A DNA stretch of 40,299 nt from Rhizobiales bacterium 62-47 (GTDB lineage: Bacteria; Pseudomonadota; Alphaproteobacteria; Rhizobiales; Xanthobacteraceae). The position numbers and the translations under genes were made by a program. Each line of letters starts with the position of its first letter. The first letter of the stretch is position 1. Shown one piece after another: positions 34,404 to 40,299 of the stretch. The DNA lies in assembly GCA_001899255.1 (NCBI GenBank), contig MKVX01000016.1, positions 1 through 40,299 on the forward strand, written 5' to 3'. The notes under the pieces are model-generated. The model was not told where the DNA came from and did not search any database. It saw only the letters and a list, made by a program, of their open reading frames with translations.

Positions 34404-36838
34404 GAGGACTTCTCCTTGTTGGTGAGCGTGGGAATGAGGTCAGCCGCCCAACCGACTTCACGGTGGTGGAGCCAGGCGGCGAGGAATCCGTCGCGGCCAT
34501 GCTCCGCGACGATGCGGGCGATTACGGCCTGGTCGGTTTTTGACGAGGCGGCGCAGAGCGCGAGCGCGACGTCGGACAGGCCCAGCTCGAACAGCCGATT
34601 GCCGCGACGGGACTGACAGTAGTAGTCGCGCTTGGGCATGGCCCGGGCGACGATCTCGATCTGGCGGTCGTTGAGGCCGAAGCGGCGATAGATGGCGGTG
34701 ATCTGCGGCTCGATCGCGCGCTCGTTCGGCAGGAGAAGCCGGGTCTGGCAGCTCTCGATGATGGCGGGCGCGATCGCCGAGCCGTCGATGTCCGATAGGC
34801 TCTGCGTGGCAAAGATGACGCTGGCGTTCTTTTTGCGCAGCGTCTTCAGCCATTCGCGGAGCTGGCCGGCGAAGCCGTCGTCATCCAGCGCCAGCCAACC
34901 CTCGTCGATGATGAGGAGGGTCGGCGAACCGTCGAGCCGGTCTTCGATGCGATGGAACAGGTAGGAGAGAACCGCGGGCGCCGCGCCTGTCCCAATCAGT
35001 CCTTCGGTCTCGAACGCCTGAACGAAGGCCGATCCGAGATGCTCGCGCTCGGCGTCGAGCAACCGGCCGTAAGGTCCGCCCACGCAATAGGGCCGAAGCG
35101 CTTGCTTCAGGTCGTTCGACTGGAGCAGCACGACCAGGCCGGTGATCGTGCGCTCCTCGATCGGCGCGGACGCCAGCGAGGTCAGCGCCGTCCAGATATG
35201 CTCCTTCACCTCGGGCGTGATCGCCACACCCTCGCGGGTCAGGATCGACACGATCCAGTCACCCGCCCAGGCGCGCTCGGGCACGTCGTGAATCCGGGCG
35301 AGCGGTTGAAGGCTGACGCTGTCGATCTCCCCGTCGCTGAGATCGCCGCCAAGATCATGCCAGTCGCCACCCATGCCGAGCGCCGCCGCCCGAATCGAGC
35401 CGCCGAAGTCGAAGGCGAAGACCTGGGCGCGGGCATAGCGTCGGAACTGCAGCGCCATCAACGCCAGCAGCACGGACTTGCCCGCGCCGGTCGGGCCGAC
35501 GATCAGCGTGTGGCCGACGTCGCCGACATGAAGCGAAAGCCGGAACGGGGTCGAGCCTTCGGTCTTGCCGAAGAGCAGTGGGGGCGCTGCAAAATGCTCG
35601 TCCCGTGCCGGCCCCGCCCACACCGCTGACAGCGGGATCATGTGGGCGAGATTGAGCGTGGAGATCGGCGGCTGGCGGACGTTCGCGTAAACGTGGCCGG
35701 GCAATGATCCGAGCCAGGCATCCACCGCGTTGATGGTCTCGGCCATGGCGGTGAAGTCGCGGCCCTGGATAACCTTCTCGACCAGCCGCAGCTTCTCATC
35801 GGCTATGCGCGGATCGTCTTCCCACACCGTCACCGTCGCGGTGACATAGGCCATGCCGGCATAGTCCGCGCCGAGTTCCTGAAGCGCCATGTCGGCATCG
35901 GCGGCCTTGTTGGAGGCGTCGGTGTCCACGAGGACTGACGCCTCGTTGGTCATCACCTCCTTCAGGATCGCGGCGATCGACTTGCGCTTGGCGAACCATT
36001 GGCGGCGGATCTTGGTCAGCAGCTTGGTCGCGTCGGTCTTGTCGAGCAGGATCGCGCGCGTCGACCAACGATAGGGAAACGCGAGACGGTTCAGTTCGTC
36101 AAGCAGGCCCGGTGTCGTCGCCGTCGGAAAGCCCGTAACGGTGAGGATGCGCAGATGCGATGCGCCAAGGCGCGGTTCGAGCCCGCCGGTCAGCGGCTGG
36201 TCGGCAAGCAGCGCGTCGAGATAGATCGGCGTTTCGGGAACGCGGACCCGATGCCGTTTGGTCGAGACGCAGCCGTGGAGATAGGTCAGGGTCTCGGCGT
36301 CATCGAGCCAGTGACATTCGGGCATGAAGGCTTCGACCAGGCGCAGGATGCGATCGGTGCGATCGGCGAAGCCGGTCATCACCTCGTTGGGGTCGAGGCC
36401 ATTCTTCTCGCGGCCCTCGTAGAGCCAGCTTTCCGCCCGCGCGGCGTCTTCGGCCGGCGGCAGATAGGTGAAGGTCAGGAAGTAGCTCGACTCGAAATGC
36501 GCGCCGGCCTCCTCGAAGTCAGCCTTGCGCTCGGCATCGACCAGCGCCGAGGCGGCATCAGGAAAGCGACTGTCGGGATAGAGGTTCGAGGCATGGCGCT
36601 GTGCCTCGACGAAAATCGCCCAGCCGGAGCCGAGGCGACGGAAGGCGTTGTTGAGGCGGCCGGCGACGGCGACCAGCTCGGCCGGGACGGCGCTGTCGAG
36701 ATCGGGGCCGCGAAACCGGGCGGTGCGCTGGAAGCTGCCGTCCTTGTTGAGGACGATGCCGGCGCCCACTAGCGCGACCCAGGGAAGGAAGTCGGCGAGT
36801 CGGCTGTTGCGGTTGCGATATTCGGCGAGATTCATCAT
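34400..36838 (-). CDS. trbE: Conjugal transfer ATPase TrbE (VirB4-like)
   Basis: An 812-residue cytoplasmic ATPase that powers assembly of the transfer channel. Walker A is G448PTGAGKS455 (LIVGPTGAGKSVLLALMALQ), Walker B is LLIIDEGWLALDDDGF, and IFATQSLSDIDGSAIAPAIIESC follows as in the family. The N-terminal CagE/TrbE domain is complete (AEYRNRNSRLADFLPWVALVG onward). The start at 36838 has GGGAG upstream; the longer frame reaches into trbD. Confidence 0.94.
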   Translation of the reverse strand: MMNLAEYRNRNSRLADFLPWVALVGAGIVLNKDGSFQRTARFRGPDLDSAVPAELVAVAGRLNNAFRRLGSGWAIFVEAQRHASNLYPDSRFPDAASALVDAERKADFEEAGAHFESSYFLTFTYLPPAEDAARAESWLYEGREKNGLDPNEVMTGFADRTDRILRLVEAFMPECHWLDDAETLTYLHGCVSTKRHRVRVPETPIYLDALLADQPLTGGLEPRLGASHLRILTVTGFPTATTPGLLDELNRLAFPYRWSTRAILLDKTDATKLLTKIRRQWFAKRKSIAAILKEVMTNEASVLVDTDASNKAADADMALQELGADYAGMAYVTATVTVWEDDPRIADEKLRLVEKVIQGRDFTAMAETINAVDAWLGSLPGHVYANVRQPPISTLNLAHMIPLSAVWAGPARDEHFAAPPLLFGKTEGSTPFRLSLHVGDVGHTLIVGPTGAGKSVLLALMALQFRRYARAQVFAFDFGGSIRAAALGMGGDWHDLGGDLSDGEIDSVSLQPLARIHDVPERAWAGDWIVSILTREGVAITPEVKEHIWTALTSLASAPIEERTITGLVVLLQSNDLKQALRPYCVGGPYGRLLDAEREHLGSAFVQAFETEGLIGTGAAPAVLSYLFHRIEDRLDGSPTLLIIDEGWLALDDDGFAGQLREWLKTLRKKNASVIFATQSLSDIDGSAIAPAIIESCQTRLLLPNERAIEPQITAIYRRFGLNDRQIEIVARAMPKRDYYCQSRRGNRLFELGLSDVALALCAASSKTDQAVIARIVAEHGRDGFLAAWLHHREVGWAADLIPTLTNKEKSS

Positions 36839-36852
36839 CGGCGCGCTCCCTG

Positions 36853-37134
36853 TCAGACCGTGAGGTGCGCGGGGACGCGCAGATGGCGGCGCACCACGTC
36901 GACGAAGAGCGGATCGCGCTTCGCCGCCCAAACCGCCGCGACATGGCCGATCGCCCAGATGGCGATGCCGACCAGCCAGAGGCGCAGCCCCAGTCCGACC
37001 GCGCCAGCGAGCGTCCCGTTCATGATGGCGATGGCGCGCGGCGCGCCGCCGAGCAGGATCGGCTCGGTCAGCGCCCGGTGAACGAGGACCGTGTAACCCG
37101 GGACTTCGCCGCCCTGTTCGACAACGCCCGTCAT
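36853..37134 (-). CDS. trbD: Conjugal transfer protein TrbD (VirB3-like)
   Basis: A 93-residue inner-membrane protein of the VirB3 family. GYTVLVHRALTEPILLGGAPRAIAIMNGTLAGAV is the conserved N-terminal block with the first helix, LRLWLVGIAIWAIGHVAAVWA the second, and AKRDPLFVDVVRRHLRVPAHL the conserved end. The start at 37134 overlaps the trbC stop (ATGA). A longer frame in the same phase exists but belongs to the shadow of trbB. Confidence 0.9.
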   Translation of the reverse strand: MTGVVEQGGEVPGYTVLVHRALTEPILLGGAPRAIAIMNGTLAGAVGLGLRLWLVGIAIWAIGHVAAVWAAKRDPLFVDVVRRHLRVPAHLTV

Positions 37135-37466
37135 CAGACCAGCGCCCCGCCGCCGAAGGAGAAGAACGACAGGAAGAAGCTCGATGCAGCGAAGGCGATC
37201 GAGAGACCGAACACGATCTGGATCAGCCGCCGGAAGCCGCCGGACGTGTCGCCGAAGGCGAGCGTCAGGCCGGTGACGATGATGATGATCACCGCGATGA
37301 TTTTTGAGACCGGCCCTTCGATCGACTGGAGGATTTGTTGGAGAGGTTGTTCCCACGGCATCGACGAGCCGGAGGCGTGGGCGGGCGCGGCCATCACCAC
37401 CGACAGGGTGGCGACGGAAACGGTCATGGCTAGACGGCGGCGCGCGAGGCGCAGGCGTTGGATCAC
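37134..37466 (-). CDS. trbC: Conjugal transfer pilin TrbC (VirB2-like)
   Basis: A 110-residue prepilin. A signal peptide ends at AHA (LAMTVSVATLSVVMAAPAHA), then SSMPWEQPLQQILQSIEGPVSKIIAVIIIIVTGLTLAFG and a second helix (IVFGLSIAFAASSFFLSFF), the VirB2/TrbC fold. It forms the conjugative pilus. ATGA overlaps link it to trbB and trbD. Confidence 0.92.
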   Translation of the reverse strand: MIQRLRLARRRLAMTVSVATLSVVMAAPAHASGSSMPWEQPLQQILQSIEGPVSKIIAVIIIIVTGLTLAFGDTSGGFRRLIQIVFGLSIAFAASSFFLSFFSFGGGALV

Positions 37467-38479
37467 TGGCTTTCTCCTTCAGGGCTTTGGGTGAGTAAGG
37501 TCGGACCGCCGTCGCCCTCGATGACGGCGGGCGTGACGCGATAGTCGCCGTCGGGACCGAGGCCCTCGACGCGTGCGAGTTCGCAGAGCCGGCGCGCGGC
37601 GCCGCGGCCGGAGAGGACGGCAATGAGGTCGATCGTCTCGGCGATAAGTGCGCGCGGGACCGTGACGACAGCTTCCTGGATGAGCTGTTCCATCCGGCGC
37701 AGCGCACCGATCGCGCTGCCGGCGTGGATCGTGCCGACCCCGCCGGGATGGCCGGTGCCCCATGCCTTGAGCAGCTCCAGCGCCTCGGCTCCGCGCACCT
37801 CGCCGACCGGAATGCGATCAGGGCGCAGGCGCAGCGACGAGCGGACGAGATCGGAGAGCGAGGCGACGCCGTCTTTGGTGCGCATCGCCACAAGGTTCGG
37901 CGCAGCGCATTGCAGCTCGCGCGTATCTTCGATGATGACGACGCGATCGGCGGTCTTTGCGACCTCGGCGAGGAGGGCGTTGGTGAGTGTGGTCTTGCCG
38001 GTGGATGTGCCGCCGGCGATGAGAATGTTGGCGCGAGAGGCGACGCCCTGGCGCAGCATCTCGGCTTGCGCCGCCGACATGATCCCGGCGCGGACGTAAT
38101 CGTCGAGCGTGAACACCGCGACGGCAGGCTTGCGGATCGCGAAGGCCGGCGCCGCGACGACCGGCGGCAGCAGGCCTTCGAACCGCTCTCCTGTTTCAGG
38201 CAGCTCCGCCGACACGCGCGGCGCGCCCGCATGAACCTCGGCGCCGACGTGATGGGCGACCAGGCGAACGATGCGCTCGCCGTCTGCAGCCGACAGCCGC
38301 TCGCCCGTATCGGAGAGCCCTTCGGACAGGCGGTCGATCCACAGCCGCCCATCGGGGTTGAGCATCACTTCAACGATGCTGGCGTCGTCGAGATAGCGCG
38401 CGATCGCTGGGCCGAGCGCGGTACGCAGCATCCGTGCGCCTCGCGCGAGACCTTCCGCATGTTGATGTGAAGCCGCCAC
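37463..38479 (-). CDS. trbB: Conjugal transfer ATPase TrbB (VirB11-like)
   Basis: A 338-residue hexameric ATPase of the secretion NTPase family. Walker A is G156GTSTGKT163 ([19 protein letters not shown]), then [12 protein letters not shown] (Asp box), [32 protein letters not shown] and [18 protein letters not shown] (His box). It energises pilus assembly. The start is GTG at 38479, preceded by GGGGG; ATG at 38431 is an alternative. It is the first gene of trbBCDEJKLFGI-DUF2274. Confidence 0.93.
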   Translation of the reverse strand: MAASHQHAEGLARGARMLRTALGPAIARYLDDASIVEVMLNPDGRLWIDRLSEGLSDTGERLSAADGERIVRLVAHHVGAEVHAGAPRVSAELPETGERFEGLLPPVVAAPAFAIRKPAVAVFTLDDYVRAGIMSAAQAEMLRQGVASRANILIAGGTSTGKTTLTNALLAEVAKTADRVVIIEDTRELQCAAPNLVAMRTKDGVASLSDLVRSSLRLRPDRIPVGEVRGAEALELLKAWGTGHPGGVGTIHAGSAIGALRRMEQLIQEAVVTVPRALIAETIDLIAVLSGRGAARRLCELARVEGLGPDGDYRVTPAVIEGDGGPTLLTQSPEGESQ

Positions 38480-38646
38480 ATGACCCCCGATTCCATCGGG
38501 GTCGAGACAGTCCTTCCCCGGACGGGGATGATTAAAAGGGCCTGATTTTGGGCCGATTCAACAAAGATTCATTGGCGTAGTAGTGTAGCGTGCAAATACA
38601 GGAGAACGGCGGTGCGGGATTCCGGGTAGCGCGAGGCGTGCGATCA

Positions 38647-39126
38647 ATGACGGCGAATATCGGACATGGGAGAACCGACTCAGCGACCCGATTCATCGCC
38701 GCCAGCGCGGACGTGATCTATCGTGCGTTTGTTGACTCCAAGGCATGGCCGCAGTGGCTTCCGCCGGAGGGCATGACCGGCCAGATCTACGAGTTCGACG
38801 CGCGCCCCGGCGGAAACTATCGAATGGCGCTGACCTATCGCGGGGATCATCCGAGCGCAGGCAAAACCTCCAATGACACTGATGTCGTCGAAGGTCGCTT
38901 CGCAGAGCTGATCCCAAATCATCGCGTCGTTCAGATCGTAACGTTTCAGTCCGATGATCCGGCTTTCGCCGGCGAGATGCGGATGGCGTGGAGCCTTTCG
39001 CCGGCGGCCGGCGGCACTGATGTCTCGATCATCGCCGAGAATGTGCCGATCGGAATAAGCAAAGCGGACCACGATGTCGGGCTTCGTTCGACTCTCGAAA
39101 ACCTCGCGCGATTTGTCGAAGGATGA
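38647..39126 (+). CDS. SRPBCC (AHSA1-like) domain protein
   Basis: A 159-residue protein with the START-like lipid or ligand-binding fold of the AHSA1 type: SATRFIAASADVIYRAFVDSKAWPQWLPPEGM, FDARPGGNYRMALTY, VVEGRFAELIPNHRVVQIVTF, and the ending HDVGLRSTLENLARFVEG. It is read against the flanking tra/trb genes and is not part of the transfer machinery, so it appears to be cargo inserted between trbB and copG. The start at 38647 has GAGGCG upstream; a GTG at 38590 lies in frame but has no ribosome binding site. The ligand is unknown. Confidence 0.83.
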   Translation: MTANIGHGRTDSATRFIAASADVIYRAFVDSKAWPQWLPPEGMTGQIYEFDARPGGNYRMALTYRGDHPSAGKTSNDTDVVEGRFAELIPNHRVVQIVTFQSDDPAFAGEMRMAWSLSPAAGGTDVSIIAENVPIGISKADHDVGLRSTLENLARFVEG

Positions 39127-39161
39127 TCTTACGCCGCTTCGGTTAGATTGACGGCGACGCA

Positions 39162-39593
39162 CTACGGCTCACCGTCGGCAGCGACGTCCTCGGAAATCTC
39201 CTGCCTTAGCTTCGGCCCCTTCGCGAGGCGGCGGCCGAGAGCTGTGACGAATTGATCGTAGCGCTCGCCAGCCTTCGCACGTGCAGCCTGCGCGGCAGGC
39301 TCCGGCAAGGCCGGGGTGGTCGCGACCCAAAACCGCACGAACACCGCCAGCATCTCGACGGAGATGCCGACATCGCGTTCCATCCGCGACATGCGGCGAT
39401 CAAGTTGGTCGAGGCGCTTGGTAATCGCGGCCTCCTGTCGTTCAGCCGCATCCGGAGAGAGGAAGGATTCGATGGCCGCCTCCGCGACCAACGATCGCGA
39501 ATGATCGCGTCGCGCGGCATGTTCGGCGAGGCGACGCATCACGGCGGGCTCGAGATAGACGGACAGGCGCTGTTTCTTCGAGGGTTTCGTCAT
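39162..39593 (-). CDS. CopG-family (ribbon-helix-helix) regulator
   Basis: A 143-residue protein. KQRLSVYLEPAVMRRLAEHAARRDHSRSLVAEAAIESFL is a ribbon-helix-helix; a coiled-coil-like stretch (KRLDQLDRRMSRMERDVGI) and LAVFVRFWVATTPALPEPAAQAARAKAGERYDQFV follow. Genes of this kind stand between traG and trbB in alphaproteobacterial elements and probably regulate or assist transfer. It lies 6 bp after traG and is likely co-transcribed with it. Confidence 0.85.
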   Translation of the reverse strand: MTKPSKKQRLSVYLEPAVMRRLAEHAARRDHSRSLVAEAAIESFLSPDAAERQEAAITKRLDQLDRRMSRMERDVGISVEMLAVFVRFWVATTPALPEPAAQAARAKAGERYDQFVTALGRRLAKGPKLRQEISEDVAADGEP

Positions 39594-39599
39594 GGCGAC

Positions 39600-40299
39600 C
39601 TAAAGCTCCATGCCGTCACCGGGATCGAGCGACACCTGACGCGCCACACCCTGCATCAGCCGGCTCATCCGGCTGTTGCGGGCGGCGTCATCCTCGGCGT
39701 CATCGGCAAGGCCGATCTCGAATTCGTTCTCGATCGGCGCCTTCTTCTCGACAGGCTTCACGCGGCTCAATTCGGGCTGCTGGCGACGCTCGGATTCGGT
39801 CGGATCGTCGCCCGTCTCCGTCCCGGGCTTCGCCTCGGCGATCACAGGCCGAACCGGGAGCGGCAGCGCGGTCCAATCATCAGCATGACCCTGTTTCGGT
39901 TGCGCGAGCGTAGGCGGCGGCAGGATGCGCTCCTTGAAGCGGGCGTCCTCGTAGTAGCGCGCCTTCTTCGCCCGGATCGGCGGTGTGCCCGCGACCATGA
40001 CGATCTCGTCGGTCGGCGGGAGCTGCATGATCTCGCCGGGGGTGAGTAACTGGCGGGCCGTCTCCGAGCGCGAGACCATCAGATGTCCGAGCCAAGGCGA
40101 CAGGCGATGTCCGGCATAGTTCCGCATCGCCTTCATCTCGGTAGCGGTGCCGAGCGCGTCTGACACGCGTTTGGCGGTGCGTTCGTCGTTCGTGGCGAAG
40201 CTGACCCGTACATGGCAGTTATCGAGGATCGAATTGTTCGCGCCGTAGGCTTTTTCGATCTGGTTGAGACTCTGGGCGATCAGGAAGCTCTTGAGGCCA
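39600..40299 (-). CDS. traG: Conjugal transfer coupling protein TraG, C-terminal part
   Basis: The 3' 232 codons of a VirD4/TraG-type coupling protein; the start lies beyond the window end. The first visible residues, LKSFLIAQSLNQIEKAYGANNSILDNCHVRVSFATNDERTAKRVSDALGTAT, are the conserved region downstream of Walker B. LLTPGEIMQLPPTDEIVMVAGTPPIRAKKARYYED follows, then a charged, variable tail. The protein brings the transfer DNA to the secretion channel. Gene order traG-copG-trbB fits alphaproteobacterial conjugative elements. Confidence 0.92.
   Translation of the reverse strand, partial: GLKSFLIAQSLNQIEKAYGANNSILDNCHVRVSFATNDERTAKRVSDALGTATEMKAMRNYAGHRLSPWLGHLMVSRSETARQLLTPGEIMQLPPTDEIVMVAGTPPIRAKKARYYEDARFKERILPPPTLAQPKQGHADDWTALPLPVRPVIAEAKPGTETGDDPTESERRQQPELSRVKPVEKKAPIENEFEIGLADDAEDDAARNSRMSRLMQGVARQVSLDPGDGMEL

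Noticed and set aside
36853-38352. A 499-residue open frame covering trbD and running through trbC and trbB
   Set aside because: Only the last 93 codons are a protein (TrbD); the rest is an out-of-frame shadow of trbB.

Overview
The window looks like an accessory region of a GC-rich alphaproteobacterium, probably of the Hyphomicrobiales (Bradyrhizobium/Rhodopseudomonas/Nitrobacter/Afipia type). The reasons are the codon bias, the SigF/NrsF pair resembling that of Caulobacter, and the alphaproteobacterial trb gene order ending in a DUF2274 gene. The genus cannot be decided from the sequence alone.

Region 1 (1-1.7 kb) is an island edge. It holds an AlpA-like DNA-binding protein, a complete tRNA-Arg(CCG) with an odd acceptor mismatch, and the 3' remnant of a tRNA-Leu(CAA).

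Region 2 (1.7-13.4 kb) is the most interesting part. It is a self-contained metal and redox stress module built around an ECF sigma factor of the Caulobacter SigF type and its NrsF (DUF1109) anti-sigma factor. These two genes lie in the bufferin operon: bufA (DUF2282 RiPP precursor), bufB (DUF692 MNIO enzyme), bufC (DUF2063), doxX, sigF, nrsF and a decayed AhpD-like gene. Five copies of one 26-bp element (GTAACC, 15 bp, CGAAC) lie in the correct orientation in front of five transcription units: (i) VKOR, Tes/MJ0619-like radical SAM protein and ArsM-like methyltransferase; (ii) a DUF427 protein; (iii) the bufferin operon; (iv) thioredoxin, CcdA, a secreted peptide with four NPC motifs, and a probable DUF6969 protein; (v) an unknown aromatic-rich protein and a TlpA-like thioredoxin. 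A peroxiredoxin-like gene sits among them without the element. I infer one regulon combining copper-binding peptides, thiol-disulfide chemistry and an unexplained radical SAM/methyltransferase pathway.

Region 3 (13.7-28.6 kb) starts at a tRNA-Arg 3' fragment, a likely attachment-site scar, followed by rubble (HigA-like and DUF6088 antitoxin remnants, a frameshifted half merA). Next come a metal-efflux cassette (HMA chaperone, P1B ATPase with YPC in place of CPC, MFS transporter, CadR/ZntR-like regulator, thioredoxin, CcdA-like protein), a decayed GDCCVxC gene, an extra hisI and a MerT/MerF-like gene. The region ends with an intact broad-spectrum mercury operon: merR and a flavin disulfide reductase diverge from merT-merP-merF-merA-merB, with a LysR regulator coupled to merB.

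Region 4 (28.6-40.3 kb) is a conjugative transfer module in the order traG (cut by the window end), copG, trbB-C-D-E-J-K-L-F-G-I and DUF2274, all on the minus strand, with an SRPBCC-domain gene inserted in the opposite direction. Regions 3 and 4 together look like an integrative and conjugative element carrying mercury and metal resistance. No integrase, IS element or CRISPR array is visible.
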